DNA of 64,000 nucleotides from assembly GCF_036227485.1 (NCBI RefSeq), contig NZ_CP109479.1, forward strand, positions 1,364,001 through 1,428,000, in the 5' to 3' direction. The DNA is from Streptomyces sp. NBC_01451. GTDB lineage: Bacteria > Actinomycetota > Actinomycetes > Streptomycetales > Streptomycetaceae. Shown piece after piece: positions 36,067 through 46,547 of the stretch. Position 1 is the first letter of the stretch; each line of letters begins with the position of its first letter. The notes below the pieces were generated by a model. The model saw nothing but the letters and a program-made list of their open reading frames with translations, had not been told where the DNA came from and searched no databases. Position numbers and translations under genes: made by a program.

Positions 36067-38142
36067 ATGAGTACGCAGACATCCGACAGCCTCCAGTGGA
36101 CCGATCTCGACCGGCGTGCCGTCGACACGGCCCGTGTACTCGCGGCCGATGCCGTGCAGAAGGTCGGCAACGGCCACCCCGGTACCGCGATGAGCCTGGC
36201 CCCCGCCGCGTACACGATCTTTCAGAAGGTGATGCGACACGACCCGGCGGACCCCGAGTGGACGGGCCGTGACCGCTTCGTCCTCTCCCCCGGACACACC
36301 TCGCTGACCCTCTACACCCAGCTGTTCCTGTCCGGGTACGAGCTGGAGCTGGACGACCTCAAGGCGTTCCGGACGCACGGCTCGAAGACACCCGGTCACC
36401 CCGAGTACGGCCACACGGCAGGCGTCGAGACGACGACCGGCCCGCTCGGCCAGGGTGTCGCCAACGCGGTCGGCATGGCGATGGCCGCCCGTTACGAGCG
36501 CGGCCTCTTCGACCCCGAGGCGCCGGAGGGCGAGTCGCCCTTCGACCACACCGTCTGGGCGATCGTCTCCGACGGCGACCTGGAGGAGGGCATCTCCGCC
36601 GAGGCCTCCTCGCTGGCCGGCCACCAGAAGCTCGGCAACCTCGTCTTCGTCTACGACGACAACCACATCTCCATCGAGGGCGACACGGCGACGGCGTTCT
36701 CCGAGGACGTGCTGAAGCGGTACGAGGCGTACGGCTGGCACGTGCAGCGGATCGAGCCCGAACCCGGCGGCGACATCGACGTGCGCGCGCTGTACACGGC
36801 GCTCAGGGAGGCGCGGGCCGAGACCGCGCGCCCCTCGATCATCGCCATGCGCACGATCATCGCCTGGCCCGCCCCGAACGCCCAGAACACCGAGGCCGCC
36901 CACGGCTCGGCCCTCGGCGACGACGAGGTGGCGGCCACCAAGCGCCTCCTCGGCTTCGACCCCGAGCGGACCTTCGAGGTCGCCGACGAGGTCCTCGCCC
37001 ACGCACGCCAGGCCCTCGACCGGGGCGCCGAGGCGCACGCCGCCTGGGACAAACGGGTCGCCGAGTGGCGCACCGCGCAGCCCGGACGGGCGAAGCTGTT
37101 CGACCGGGTCGTGGCAGGCCGGCTGCCCGAGGGCTGGGAGGACGCGCTGCCGGTGTTCGAGGAGGGCGCGTCCGTCGCCACCCGCGCGGCCTCCGGCAAG
37201 GTGCTCCAGGCCCTGGGTCCGGTCCTGCCCGAGCTGTGGGGCGGCTCGGCGGACCTGGCCGGCTCGAACAACACGACGATCGACAAGACGTCCTCCTTCC
37301 TCCCGGCCGACAACCCGCTGCCGGAGGCGGACCCGTACGGCCGCACGATCCACTTCGGCATCCGCGAGCACTCGATGGCCGCCGAGATGAACGGCATCGC
37401 CCTGCACGGCAACACCCGCGTCTACGGCGGTACCTTCCTCGTCTTCTCCGACTACATGCGCAATGCCGTAAGGCTGTCCGCGCTGATGCAGCTGCCCGTG
37501 ACGTACGTCTGGACGCACGACTCCATCGGCCTCGGCGAGGACGGCCCGACGCACCAGCCGGTCGAACACCTGGCCTCCCTGCGCGCGATCCCGGGCCTGA
37601 ACATCGTGCGCCCCGCCGACGCCAACGAGACGTCCGTGGCCTGGGCCGAGATCCTCCGGCGGCACGCCACCGACCCGGCCCCGCACGGCCTCGCGCTCAC
37701 CCGGCAGGGTGTACCGACGTACGCCAGGAACGAGGATGCCGCGAAGGGCGGTTACGTCCTGCGGGAGGCCTCGACCGGCATCCCGGACGTCGTCCTGATC
37801 GCCACCGGTTCCGAGGTCCAGCTCGCCGTCGCCGCGCGTGAGGCGCTGGAGGCCGAGGGTGTGGGTACGCGGGTGGTGTCGATGCCGTCCGTGGAGTGGT
37901 TCGAGGAGCAGTCGGCCGAGTACCGCGCGAGTGTCCTTCCGCCGTCCGTGAAGGCGCGCGTGGCGGTCGAGGCGGGCATCGGTCTGACCTGGTACCGCTA
38001 CGTCGGTGACGCCGGACGCATCGTCTCCCTCGAACACTTCGGCGCCTCCGCCGACGCGAAGACGCTGTTCGCCGAGTACGGCTTCACCGCCGAGAACGTC
38101 GCCCGGGCCGCCCGGGAATCTCTTTCCGCCGCCCGTGGTTGA
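36067..38142 (+). CDS. tkt: Transketolase
   Basis: A 691-residue thiamine-diphosphate enzyme of the non-oxidative pentose-phosphate pathway; it moves two-carbon units between ketose and aldose phosphates. Visible are [12 protein letters not shown] near the start, the cofactor block [19 protein letters not shown] followed by [11 protein letters not shown], and the second signature [21 protein letters not shown] is preceded by GAGG at about 12 bases. First gene of a six-gene operon with transaldolase, glucose-6-phosphate dehydrogenase, OpcA, phosphoglucose isomerase and 6-phosphogluconate dehydrogenase. Streptomyces often has a second copy elsewhere, so this may be the growth-phase-specific one. 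Confidence 0.97.
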   Translation: MSTQTSDSLQWTDLDRRAVDTARVLAADAVQKVGNGHPGTAMSLAPAAYTIFQKVMRHDPADPEWTGRDRFVLSPGHTSLTLYTQLFLSGYELELDDLKAFRTHGSKTPGHPEYGHTAGVETTTGPLGQGVANAVGMAMAARYERGLFDPEAPEGESPFDHTVWAIVSDGDLEEGISAEASSLAGHQKLGNLVFVYDDNHISIEGDTATAFSEDVLKRYEAYGWHVQRIEPEPGGDIDVRALYTALREARAETARPSIIAMRTIIAWPAPNAQNTEAAHGSALGDDEVAATKRLLGFDPERTFEVADEVLAHARQALDRGAEAHAAWDKRVAEWRTAQPGRAKLFDRVVAGRLPEGWEDALPVFEEGASVATRAASGKVLQALGPVLPELWGGSADLAGSNNTTIDKTSSFLPADNPLPEADPYGRTIHFGIREHSMAAEMNGIALHGNTRVYGGTFLVFSDYMRNAVRLSALMQLPVTYVWTHDSIGLGEDGPTHQPVEHLASLRAIPGLNIVRPADANETSVAWAEILRRHATDPAPHGLALTRQGVPTYARNEDAAKGGYVLREASTGIPDVVLIATGSEVQLAVAAREALEAEGVGTRVVSMPSVEWFEEQSAEYRASVLPPSVKARVAVEAGIGLTWYRYVGDAGRIVSLEHFGASADAKTLFAEYGFTAENVARAARESLSAARG

Positions 38143-38161
38143 TCCGCACGCCAGAAGGAAG

Positions 38162-39316
38162 ATGATCACAGTGACCACCGAAACAACCCCCATCGCGGGA
38201 ACACCCGCGCTCAAGCGCCTCTCCGACGAGGACGTCTCGATCTGGCTGGACGACCTCTCCCGGGGACGCATCGCCTCCGGCAACCTCGCCGCGCTCATCG
38301 ACACCCACCACGTGGTCGGCGTGACCACCAACCCGTCGATCTTCCAGGCCGCCATCGGCTCCGGCGAGGGCTACGAGGAGCAGCTCGCCGACCTGGCCGT
38401 GCGCGGCGTCACGGTCGACGAGGCCGTACGCATGATGACCACCGCCGACGTAAGGGCCGCCGCCGACGTCCTGCGCCCGGTGTACGACGCCACGGGCGGC
38501 CGGGACGGCCGGGTCTCGATCGAGGTCGACCCGCGGCTCGCCCACGAGACCGCGGCGACGATCGCCGAGGCCAAGCAGCTGGCCTGGCTGGTCGACCGGC
38601 CCAACGTGATGATCAAGATCCCGGCGACGAAGGCGGGCCTGCCCGCGATCACCGAGGTCATCGGCCTCGGGATCAGCGTCAACGTCACGCTGATCTTCTC
38701 CCTGGAGCGCTACCGCGAGGTCATGGCCGCCTATCTGGCCGGCCTGGAGAAGGCGCAGGCCGCGGGCATCGACCTGTCGACGATCCACTCCGTGGCCTCC
38801 TTCTTCGTCTCCCGTGTCGACTCCGAGATCGACAAGCGCCTGACGGTGCTCGGCACGGCCGAGGCCCTCGCCCTCAAGGGCAGGGCGGCGCTGGCCAACG
38901 CGCGGCTCGCGTACGAGGCGTACGAGGAGGTCTTCGGGGGTGACCGCTGGACCGCCCTGGGCGGCGCCCACGCCAACCGGCAGCGCCCGTTGTGGGCCTC
39001 GACCGGCGTCAAGGATCCCGCGTACAAGGACACCCTGTACGTCGACGAGCTGGTCGCACCCGGCACCGTCAACACCATGCCGGAGGCCACCCTCAACGCG
39101 ACCGCCGACCACGGCGACATCCACGGCGACGCGGTGAGCGGCGGCTACGCCCAGGCCCGCGCCGATCTCGCGGCCGTCGAAGGGCTCGGGATCTCGTACG
39201 ACGAGGTCGTGAAGCTGCTGGAGGACGAAGGCGTCGCGAAGTTCGAGATCGCCTGGAACGACCTGCTGGACGCCGTCAAGAAGTCGCTGGACAGCAAGGG
39301 AGTTGACGGGGAATGA
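38162..39316 (+). CDS. tal: Transaldolase
   Basis: A 384-residue Schiff-base enzyme that transfers dihydroxyacetone units between sugar phosphates. [14 protein letters not shown] marks the N-terminal strand, and the catalytic Lys is in [11 protein letters not shown]. Its length and the insertion pattern fit the longer actinobacterial TalB/class 2 type. AGAAGGAA lies very close to this ATG, and a GTG three codons later would have better spacing; the difference is three residues. The stop overlaps the next start by ATGA. Confidence 0.96.
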   Translation: MITVTTETTPIAGTPALKRLSDEDVSIWLDDLSRGRIASGNLAALIDTHHVVGVTTNPSIFQAAIGSGEGYEEQLADLAVRGVTVDEAVRMMTTADVRAAADVLRPVYDATGGRDGRVSIEVDPRLAHETAATIAEAKQLAWLVDRPNVMIKIPATKAGLPAITEVIGLGISVNVTLIFSLERYREVMAAYLAGLEKAQAAGIDLSTIHSVASFFVSRVDSEIDKRLTVLGTAEALALKGRAALANARLAYEAYEEVFGGDRWTALGGAHANRQRPLWASTGVKDPAYKDTLYVDELVAPGTVNTMPEATLNATADHGDIHGDAVSGGYAQARADLAAVEGLGISYDEVVKLLEDEGVAKFEIAWNDLLDAVKKSLDSKGVDGE

Positions 39317-40884
39317 GCGACGAACCGACCCTGCCGGAGCCGGCGGCAGCCATCGCCGAGGGTGACTGGGACAACCCGCTGCGCGATCCCGGCGACCGTC
39401 GTCTCCCCCTGATCGCGGGCCCGTCCGGGCTGGTCATCTTCGGGGTGACCGGCGACCTGTCCCGCAAGAAGCTGATGCCGGCCGTCTACGACCTGGCCAA
39501 CCGGGGCCTGCTCCCGCCCGGCTTCTCGCTCGTCGGCTTCGCCCGCCGGGACTGGGAGGACGAGGACTTCGCGCAGATCGTCCACGACTCGGTGCGCGAC
39601 CACGCCCGTACGGAGTTCCGCGAGGAGGTCTGGCAGCAGCTCGCCGAGGGCATGCGGTTCATTCCCGGCGACTTCGACGACGACGCGGCGTTCAAGCAGC
39701 TGCGCGCGGCCGTCGAGGAGCTGGACGCGTCCCGGGGTACGAGTGGCAACTACGCCTTCTATCTCTCCGTACCGCCGAAGTTCTTCCCGAAGGTCGTCCA
39801 GCAGCTGAAGAAGCACGGGCTGGCGAACGCGCCGGAGGGTTCCTGGCGGCGCGGGGTGATCGAGAAGCCGTTCGGGCACGACCTGAAGAGCGCGCGTGAG
39901 CTGAACCGGGTCCTGCACGACGTGTTCGACCCGGAGCAGGTCTTCCGGATCGACCACTACCTCGGCAAGGAGACCGTCCAGAACATCCTGGCGCTGCGCT
40001 TCGCCAACCAGATGTACGAGCCCGTCTGGAACCGGTCGTACGTCGACCACGTCCAGATCACTATGGCCGAGGACATCGGCATCGGCGGCCGGGCCGGCTA
40101 CTACGACGGCATCGGGTCCGCCCGTGACGTGATCCAGAACCACCTTCTCCAGCTGATGGCCCTGACGGCCATGGAGGAGCCGATCGCCTTCGACGCCGAG
40201 TCGCTGCTGACCGAGAAGCTCAAGGTCCTGAAGTCGGTGAAGCTGCCGGAGGACCTGGGCCTGCACACCGTGCGCGGGCAGTACGCGGCGGGCTGGCAGG
40301 GCGGCGAGCAGGTGTCCGGCTACCTCGAAGAGGACGGCATCGACCCACAGTCCAGCACGGACACGTACGCGGCGGTCAAGCTGGAGGTCGACAACCGCCG
40401 CTGGGCGGGCGTCCCCTTCTACCTGCGGACCGGCAAGCGGCTCGGGCGGCGCGTCACGGAGATCGCGGTCGTCTTCCAGCGCGCCCCGCACTCCCCGTTC
40501 GACTCGACGGCCACCGAGGAACTCGGCGCCAACGCGATCGTCATCCGCGTCCAGCCCGACGAGGGCATGACCGTGCGCTTCGGTTCCAAGGTCCCGGGTA
40601 CCTCGATGGAGATCAGGGACGTCACGATGGACTTCGCCTACGGCGAGTCCTTCACGGAGTCCAGCCCGGAGGCGTACGAACGGCTCATCCTGGACGTCCT
40701 GCTCGGCGACGCCAATTTGTTCCCCCGTCACCAGGAAGTGGAAGAGTCCTGGAAGATCCTCGACCCGATCGAGGAGTACTGGGGCACGCACGGCAGGCCC
40801 GCGCAGTACTCCTCGGGCAGTTGGGGCCCGGAGGAAGCCGACGAGATGCTCGCACGAGACGGACGGAGCTGGCGCAGGCCATGA
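39313..40884 (+). CDS. zwf: Glucose-6-phosphate 1-dehydrogenase
   Basis: A 523-residue enzyme that oxidises glucose-6-phosphate to 6-phosphogluconolactone and makes NADPH. The cofactor fold begins [20 protein letters not shown]. The active-site segment [13 protein letters not shown] carries His215 and Lys219. It is coupled on both sides by four-base ATGA overlaps, with transaldolase before and opcA after. The partner OpcA is needed for full activity in actinobacteria. Confidence 0.97.
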   Translation: MSDEPTLPEPAAAIAEGDWDNPLRDPGDRRLPLIAGPSGLVIFGVTGDLSRKKLMPAVYDLANRGLLPPGFSLVGFARRDWEDEDFAQIVHDSVRDHARTEFREEVWQQLAEGMRFIPGDFDDDAAFKQLRAAVEELDASRGTSGNYAFYLSVPPKFFPKVVQQLKKHGLANAPEGSWRRGVIEKPFGHDLKSARELNRVLHDVFDPEQVFRIDHYLGKETVQNILALRFANQMYEPVWNRSYVDHVQITMAEDIGIGGRAGYYDGIGSARDVIQNHLLQLMALTAMEEPIAFDAESLLTEKLKVLKSVKLPEDLGLHTVRGQYAAGWQGGEQVSGYLEEDGIDPQSSTDTYAAVKLEVDNRRWAGVPFYLRTGKRLGRRVTEIAVVFQRAPHSPFDSTATEELGANAIVIRVQPDEGMTVRFGSKVPGTSMEIRDVTMDFAYGESFTESSPEAYERLILDVLLGDANLFPRHQEVEESWKILDPIEEYWGTHGRPAQYSSGSWGPEEADEMLARDGRSWRRP

Positions 40885-41816
40885 AAATCGACCTCACCGA
40901 CACCACGGCAAGCAAGATCAACAAAGCACTGGTGAAGGGGCGGCGCGCCATCGGCACCCCTGCCGTGGGCATGGTCCTGACGATGGTGATCGTCACGGAC
41001 GAGGAGAACGCCTACGACTCGATCAAGGCGGCCGAGGAGGCCTCGCACGAGCACCCCTCGCGCACCCTGGTCGTCATCAAGCGGCACGCCCGCAGCCCGC
41101 GCGACCGCACCAACTCCCACCTCGACGCCGAGGTACGGGTGGGCGCCGACGCCGGCACCGGCGAGACGGTCATCCTGCGGACGTACGGCGAGGTGTCCGA
41201 CCACGCCGACTCCGTCGTCCTGCCGCTGCTGCTGCCGGACGCGCCGGTCGTCGTCTGGTGGCCGGTGAACGCTCCCGAGGTGCCCGCAAAGGACCCGCTG
41301 GGCGCGCTGGCCCAGCGCCGGATCACCGACATGTACGCGGTCGAGCAGCCGCTCGTCGCCCTGGAGGCGCGGGTCCGGTCCTACGCGCCCGGCGACACCG
41401 ACCTGGCGTGGACGCGTCTCACCCCGTGGCGCTCGATGCTGGCAGCGGCCCTCGACCAGGCCCGCACGAAGATCATCTCGGCGGCCGTCGAGAGCGAGGC
41501 CGAGAACCCGAGCGCCGAACTGCTGGCCCGCTGGCTCAGCGCCCGCCTGTCGGTGCCGGTGGACCGTGTCGTCACGGCGGGGCCGGTCGTCACGGCCGTC
41601 CGGCTCGGCACCGACAAGGGCGAGATCGTCATCGACCGCCCCGAGGGCCCGCTCGCCACACTCACCCTGCCGGGCCAGCCCTCCCGCACCCTCGCGCTGA
41701 AGGTGCGGCCCACCTCCGAACTCATCGCCGAGGAACTGCGGCGCCTCGACGCCGACGAGATGTACGCGGTCGCTCTGCGGGGCGACGGCACCAAGGAGAC
41801 CCCCCGTCATGTCTGA
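40881..41816 (+). CDS. opcA: Glucose-6-phosphate dehydrogenase assembly protein OpcA
   Basis: A 311-residue protein of the OpcA family, an allosteric or assembly partner of Zwf in actinobacteria and cyanobacteria. It starts [17 protein letters not shown], and the conserved centre reads [21 protein letters not shown]. There are no catalytic residues, as expected. Its ATG overlaps the zwf stop by four bases, and its end overlaps the pgi start by eight bases, so the three are translationally linked. Confidence 0.95.
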   Translation: MKIDLTDTTASKINKALVKGRRAIGTPAVGMVLTMVIVTDEENAYDSIKAAEEASHEHPSRTLVVIKRHARSPRDRTNSHLDAEVRVGADAGTGETVILRTYGEVSDHADSVVLPLLLPDAPVVVWWPVNAPEVPAKDPLGALAQRRITDMYAVEQPLVALEARVRSYAPGDTDLAWTRLTPWRSMLAAALDQARTKIISAAVESEAENPSAELLARWLSARLSVPVDRVVTAGPVVTAVRLGTDKGEIVIDRPEGPLATLTLPGQPSRTLALKVRPTSELIAEELRRLDADEMYAVALRGDGTKETPRHV

Positions 41817-43467
41817 CTCCCCCACGCTCACCCGGCGCCCGGAATGGTCCGCGCTGGAGGGCCACCGCGCCGATGCGTTCCTCCAACCGCGACTGCGCGA
41901 GCTGTTCGCCGCCGATCCCGGACGCGCGGAGCGGTACGTCGTGCGGGTGGGCGACCTGCACATCGACTACTCCAAGCACCTGATCACGGACGAGACCCTC
42001 GCCCTCCTCCAGGAACTCGCCGCCGCCACCGGTGTGTTCGGGTTGCGGGACGCCATGTTCCGGGGCGACCGGATCAACATCACCGAGGACCGTGCGGTGC
42101 TGCACACCGCGTTGCGGGCGCCGCGTGACGCGGTGATCGAGGTCGGCGGGGAGAACGTCGTCCCGGCCGTGCACGCCGTCCTGGACCGGATGGCCGGCTT
42201 CGCGGACAAGGTCCGCTCGGGTGAGTGGACCGGCTACACCGGCAGGCGCATCAGGAATGTCGTCAACATCGGCATCGGCGGCTCGGACCTCGGCCCGGCG
42301 ATGGCCTACGAGGCGCTGCGGGCGTTCACCGCACGGGAGTTGACGTTCCGGTTCGTGTCGAACGTCGACGGCGCCGATCTCCACGAGGCGGTCCGGGACC
42401 TCGACCCGGCGGAGACCCTGTTCATCGTCGCGTCGAAGACGTTCACCACCATCGAGACGATCACGAACGCCACCTCGGCGCGTTCCTGGCTCCTCGCGGG
42501 GCTGGGCGACGACAAGGCGGTCGCCAGGCACTTCGTGGCGCTGTCGACGAACTCCGGGAAGGTGTCGGACTTCGGCATCGACACGGACAACATGTTCGAG
42601 TTCTGGGACTGGGTCGGCGGACGCTACTCCTACGACTCGGCGATCGGCCTGTCGCTGATGATCGCGATCGGCCCCGACCGGTTCCGGGAGATGCTCGACG
42701 GGTTCGCACTGGTCGACGAACACTTCCGCACGGCTCCGGCGGAGGCCAACGCACCTCTGCTGCTGGGCCTGTTGGGCATCTGGTACGGCAACTTCTTCGA
42801 CGCCCAGTCGCATGCCGTCCTGCCCTACAGCCACTACCTCTCCAAGTTCACGGCCTACCTGCAGCAGCTGGACATGGAGTCCAACGGCAAGTCGGTCGAC
42901 CGCGACGGGCTGCCGGTGGAGTGGGAGACGGGGCCGGTGGTGTGGGGCACGCCCGGGACGAACGGTCAGCACGCCTACTACCAGTTGATCCACCAGGGGA
43001 CGAAGGTGATCCCGGCGGACTTCATCGGGTTCGCCCAGCCGGTCGCGGAACTGAGTGACGAACTCAAGGCGCAGCATGACCTGTTGATGGCCAACTTCTT
43101 CGCGCAGACACAGGCCCTGGCGTTCGGCAAGACACCGGACGAGGTACGGGCGGAGGGAGTGCCGGAGGAACTGGTCGCCCACAAGACGTTCCAGGGCAAC
43201 CACCCGACGACGACTGTGCTGGCGCGGGAGCTGACTCCGTCCGTGCTGGGCCAGTTGATCGCGCTCTACGAGCACAAGGTGTTCGTGCAGGGGGCCGTGT
43301 GGAACATCGACTCGTTCGACCAGTGGGGCGTCGAGCTGGGCAAGGTCCTCGCCAGGCGCATCGAGCCCGCGCTCACCGAGGGGGCCGACGTGCCCGGCCT
43401 CGACTCCTCCACCGCCGCCCTCGTGGCCACGTACCGCACTCTTCGTGACGCTCAGGAAGTGAACTGA
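41809..43467 (+). CDS. pgi: Glucose-6-phosphate isomerase
   Basis: A 552-residue isomerase linking fructose-6-phosphate from transketolase/transaldolase back to glucose-6-phosphate. The two family signatures are present: [24 protein letters not shown] near residue 375, with Glu and His of the active site, and [33 protein letters not shown] marks the phosphate site. In the operon it would allow cyclic flux through the oxidative branch for NADPH. It overlaps opcA by eight bases. Confidence 0.97.
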   Translation: MSDSPTLTRRPEWSALEGHRADAFLQPRLRELFAADPGRAERYVVRVGDLHIDYSKHLITDETLALLQELAAATGVFGLRDAMFRGDRINITEDRAVLHTALRAPRDAVIEVGGENVVPAVHAVLDRMAGFADKVRSGEWTGYTGRRIRNVVNIGIGGSDLGPAMAYEALRAFTARELTFRFVSNVDGADLHEAVRDLDPAETLFIVASKTFTTIETITNATSARSWLLAGLGDDKAVARHFVALSTNSGKVSDFGIDTDNMFEFWDWVGGRYSYDSAIGLSLMIAIGPDRFREMLDGFALVDEHFRTAPAEANAPLLLGLLGIWYGNFFDAQSHAVLPYSHYLSKFTAYLQQLDMESNGKSVDRDGLPVEWETGPVVWGTPGTNGQHAYYQLIHQGTKVIPADFIGFAQPVAELSDELKAQHDLLMANFFAQTQALAFGKTPDEVRAEGVPEELVAHKTFQGNHPTTTVLARELTPSVLGQLIALYEHKVFVQGAVWNIDSFDQWGVELGKVLARRIEPALTEGADVPGLDSSTAALVATYRTLRDAQEVN

Positions 43468-43468
43468 C

Positions 43469-44347
43469 ATGCAGATTGGTCTGATCGGTCTCGGCAAGAT
43501 GGGCGGCAACATGCGCGAGCGCATCCGCCTCGCCGGCCACACCGTCATCGGCTACGACCGCAACCCCGAGGTCTCCGACGTGAGCAGCCTCGCCGAACTG
43601 GTCGAGAAGCTCGAAGCGCCGCGTGTGGTGTGGGTGATGGTCCCGGCCGGTGCCGCCACCCAGTCCGTCGTCGACGAACTCGGCGGGCTCCTGGAGTCCG
43701 GTGACACGGTCGTCGACGGCGGCAACTCCCGCTGGACGGACGACGAGAAGCACGCGGAGGAGCTGGGCACCAAGGGCATCGGCTTCGTCGACGCCGGCGT
43801 CTCCGGCGGTGTGTGGGGTCTCCAGAACGGCTACGCCCTGATGGTCGGCGGCGACAAGGAGCACGTCGAGCGGCTCCACCCGATCTTCGAGGCGCTCAAG
43901 CCCGAGGGCCCCTACGGCTATGTCCACGCGGGCAAGGTGGGTGCCGGGCACTTCTCGAAGATGGTCCACAACGGCATCGAGTACGCGATGATGCAGGCCT
44001 ACGCCGAGGGCTGGGAGCTGCTGGAGAAGGTCGACTCCGTCACGGACGTGCGCGAGGTCTTCCGGTCCTGGCAGGAGGGCACCGTCATCCGGTCCTGGCT
44101 GCTCGACCTGGCGGTCAACGCCCTCGACGAGGACGAGCACCTGGAGCGGCTGCGCGGTTTCGCGCAGGACTCCGGCGAGGGCCGGTGGACGGTCGAGGCG
44201 GCCGTCGACAACTCCGTGCCGCTGCCCGCGATCACCGCGTCGCTGTTCGCGCGGTTCGCGTCCCGGCAGGACGACTCCCCGCAGATGAAGATGATCGCGG
44301 CGCTGCGCAACCAGTTCGGCGGTCACGCCGTCGAGCCCAAGGAGTAG
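43469..44347 (+). CDS. gnd: 6-phosphogluconate dehydrogenase, decarboxylating, short form
   Basis: A 292-residue enzyme, about 170 residues shorter than the E. coli-type Gnd. The Rossmann start is IGLIGLGKMGGNM, and the substrate site VDAGVSGGVWGLQNGYALMVGG and the catalytic AGHFSKMVHNGIEY are intact. Short forms (YqeC/GndA-like) are common in actinobacteria and are true 6-phosphogluconate dehydrogenases, in several cases preferring NAD. Residues after the first strand (GYDRNPE, with Asp) fit NAD preference. It starts one base after the pgi stop and is the last pathway enzyme in the operon. Confidence 0.94.
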   Translation: MQIGLIGLGKMGGNMRERIRLAGHTVIGYDRNPEVSDVSSLAELVEKLEAPRVVWVMVPAGAATQSVVDELGGLLESGDTVVDGGNSRWTDDEKHAEELGTKGIGFVDAGVSGGVWGLQNGYALMVGGDKEHVERLHPIFEALKPEGPYGYVHAGKVGAGHFSKMVHNGIEYAMMQAYAEGWELLEKVDSVTDVREVFRSWQEGTVIRSWLLDLAVNALDEDEHLERLRGFAQDSGEGRWTVEAAVDNSVPLPAITASLFARFASRQDDSPQMKMIAALRNQFGGHAVEPKE

Positions 44348-44353
44348 AAAGCC

Positions 44354-44953
44354 GTGGGTGACCTTCTTCTGGTCCGCCACGGCGAGACGGAGTGGAGCGC
44401 GTCGGGACAGCACACCAGCTGGACCGACCTGCCCCTCACCCCGCACGGTGAGGAGCAGGCGCGGTCCCTCGCTCCGCTCCTCGCCGAACGGACCTTCGCA
44501 CGCGTGGTGACCAGCCCTCTCACCCGTGCGGTCCGCACCGCCGAACTCGCGGGCCTGTCCGGCGCGTCGACCGATCCGGACCTGCACGAGTGGGAGTACG
44601 GCGGGTACGAGGGTGTGACCACCGCCGAGATCCACCGCACACGGCCCGGCTGGTACCTGTTCACGGACGGGGTGGCGCCCGGCCCGGCCGGGCACCCGGG
44701 TGAGTCGCCCGAGGAGGTCGGCCGGCGCGCGGACCGCGCCCTGGCCCACATCAAGGACGCGCTCGCGGAGGGTGACGTGATCCTGGTGGCGCACGGGCAC
44801 TTCCTGCGCGTGCTGACGGCCCGTTACCTCGGGCTGCCGCCGGCCGACGGACGGCTGTTCCAGCTCGCCACGGGCACGGTCAGCAGGCTCTCCACAGAGC
44901 ACGACCGCCCGGTGATCGTCGAGTGGAACTCTCGCTGGAAAGCGGCGAGTTGA
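44354..44953 (+). CDS. Histidine phosphatase (phosphoglycerate-mutase-like)
   Basis: A 199-residue phosphatase. LVRHGETEWSASGQHT contains the catalytic RHG, and the second His is in LVAHGHFLRVL. SPLTRAVRTAELAG and LHEWEYGGYEG with the proton-donor Glu complete the site. It begins at GTG six bases after the gnd stop with AAGGAG as ribosome site, so it is part of the pentose-phosphate operon. It may dephosphorylate a sugar phosphate intermediate; the exact substrate is unknown. Two hairpins end the operon. Confidence 0.9.
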   Translation: MGDLLLVRHGETEWSASGQHTSWTDLPLTPHGEEQARSLAPLLAERTFARVVTSPLTRAVRTAELAGLSGASTDPDLHEWEYGGYEGVTTAEIHRTRPGWYLFTDGVAPGPAGHPGESPEEVGRRADRALAHIKDALAEGDVILVAHGHFLRVLTARYLGLPPADGRLFQLATGTVSRLSTEHDRPVIVEWNSRWKAAS

Positions 44954-45017
44954 GTCACCCGTCGGCGACGGGTGACTGAAGTGGCGGTCGGGCCCGGGGC
45001 TTTGTCCCCGGGCCCGA
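44953..45017 (+). terminator. Double hairpin terminator of the pentose-phosphate operon
   Basis: First hairpin: AGTCACCCGTC / GACGGGTGACT, 11 perfect base pairs around GGC (44953-44977); it includes the last base of the stop codon. Second: TCGGGCCCGGGG / CCCCGGGCCCGA, 12 perfect base pairs around CTTTGT (44988-45017). Confidence 0.85.
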
Positions 45018-45047
45018 TTGACATGTGTGTCCGGGGCGCGTCAGAGT
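45018..45047 (+). promoter_or_regulatory. Promoter giving a probable leaderless transcript
   Basis: TTGACA at 45018-45023, an 18-base spacer, and CAGAGT at 45042-45047. The start of transcription expected 7-8 bases later falls on the A of the ATG at 45055. The region before that ATG has no ribosome site. The -35 begins directly after the terminator stem. Confidence 0.6.
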
Positions 45048-45054
45048 CGCCCCG

Positions 45055-46524
45055 ATGGAGATCAATGATCTGACTGCGGCCGAGGAGCGAGTGCGGCGCG
45101 CCTTCCCCAGGGGCGAGACCGTGGACTTCCGCGAGGGCGACGCCGGTGCCGACAACCCGGACATCGGCCCCGACTGGGGAGCGGAGCGGACGATACGCGC
45201 CTCCGTGCTGCGGGCCCTGCTGCTCGACACCGCGCACGAGGACGGCGAGATCCCCAGGCTCCGCCTGTCGGGTGCCCGCATCACGGGGCAACTGAAGCTC
45301 GCGTACGCGGTGGTGGACCACCCGCTCCATCTGCGGCACTGCCACTTCGACGAGTCGCCCGACCTCTACGGCACCCGGCTGCGCCAGCTGAATCTGCGCG
45401 GCTCGGTGCTCCCCTCGATCAACCTCGCGAGTACGCGGATCGACGGTCCACTGCGCATGACCGACTGCCGGGTGCGGGGAACGGTGTGGCTGGCCGGCGC
45501 GGAGATAGCGGGCGCGCTCTTCATGGACGGAGCCGAAGTCACCACGTCCGACCCGTCCGTGCCCGTGCTCCAGCTCCATCAGGCCGTGCTCGGCGACGGC
45601 TTCGCGGCACCCGGACTGCGGGTGCGGGGCGAGGTGCGGCTCGACGGTGCCACGGTGGGCGGGTCGATCGGCCTGGACGACGCCGAGCTGAGCAACCCCG
45701 GCGGCCATGCCATGTGCGCGCGGTCCCTCGAAGTGCGGGCCGACGTAAGAGCGCGGAACCTGCGTACCCAGGGTGGCATCGACCTGCGCGGCTCCCGTAT
45801 CGCGGGCTCTCTCGACTTCACCCGGGCACGCTTGTCCAACCCCGGCGGTACGGCCCTGCGGGCCAGCAGTTGCACCATCGGCGAGCTGTGGCTGTACCGG
45901 TGCGCGCCGATCGAGGGCCGGCTGCATCTGCGCCGGTCCCGGATCGACGTACTCGGCTTCGAACCGGAGGTCGCGCCGGGTGAGGTGCTCTTCAACAACC
46001 TCACCTACACGGTGCTCAACCCGCACGAGCCCGCCGAGCGCCGCCTGCCCCTGCTGGAACGCGACGGTGACGGCTATGTCCCGTACGCCTACGAGCAGTT
46101 GGCCGCCGCCTACCGGCATGTCGGTGACGAGGGCGCGGCCCGCCGGGTCCAGCTCGCCAAGCAGCGCCGGCACCGGGCCACCCTGCCCTGGCCGGGCCGG
46201 GTGTGGGGCCACCTCCAGGACACCACCGTCGGCTACGGCTACCGTCCGCTGCGCGCCGCCGTCTGGCTGTTGTCGCTGCTGGCGGCCGGTTCGATCGCGT
46301 ACACCCTGCACCACCCCCTCCCGCTCAAGGCGGACGAGGCACCGGAGTTCAACCCGGTCTTCTTCACCCTGGACCTGCTCCTCCCGGTGATCTCCTTCGG
46401 CCAGGAGGGGGTCTTCGCGCCCACGGGCGCGTACCAGTTCCTGTCGTACGTCCTCATCCTGACCGGCTGGATCCTGGCGACGACCGTCATCGCCGGGGTG
46501 AGCAGGAGCGTCAGCCGGCAGTGA
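45055..46524 (+). CDS. Beta-helix-like repeat protein with C-terminal membrane helices
   Basis: A 489-residue protein. Residues about 60-320 show a repeating pattern with Gly-x-(Leu/Ile)-x-(Leu) spacing (LRLSGARITGQLKL, LDGATVGGSIGLDDAEL, LRGSRIAGSLDFTRARL) that fits a right-handed beta-helix, similar to bactofilin or pentapeptide folds. An alpha-helical linker follows (YVPYAYEQLAAAYRHVGDEG). Two membrane helices close it (PLRAAVWLLSLLAAGSIAYT and FLSYVLILTGWILATTVIAG). Such genes are sometimes annotated as membrane-associated oxidoreductase, but no redox site is visible. The helix domain would be cytoplasmic. It stands alone after the pentose-phosphate operon. Function unknown. Confidence 0.8.
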   Translation: MEINDLTAAEERVRRAFPRGETVDFREGDAGADNPDIGPDWGAERTIRASVLRALLLDTAHEDGEIPRLRLSGARITGQLKLAYAVVDHPLHLRHCHFDESPDLYGTRLRQLNLRGSVLPSINLASTRIDGPLRMTDCRVRGTVWLAGAEIAGALFMDGAEVTTSDPSVPVLQLHQAVLGDGFAAPGLRVRGEVRLDGATVGGSIGLDDAELSNPGGHAMCARSLEVRADVRARNLRTQGGIDLRGSRIAGSLDFTRARLSNPGGTALRASSCTIGELWLYRCAPIEGRLHLRRSRIDVLGFEPEVAPGEVLFNNLTYTVLNPHEPAERRLPLLERDGDGYVPYAYEQLAAAYRHVGDEGAARRVQLAKQRRHRATLPWPGRVWGHLQDTTVGYGYRPLRAAVWLLSLLAAGSIAYTLHHPLPLKADEAPEFNPVFFTLDLLLPVISFGQEGVFAPTGAYQFLSYVLILTGWILATTVIAGVSRSVSRQ

Positions 46525-46547
46525 GCCGGTGGGCCCGGCACCTCGTC

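Noticed and set aside
36013..38355. A 780-codon minus-strand frame opposite transketolase
   Set aside because: Composition typical of antisense of GC-rich coding DNA; the transketolase on the plus strand is complete.
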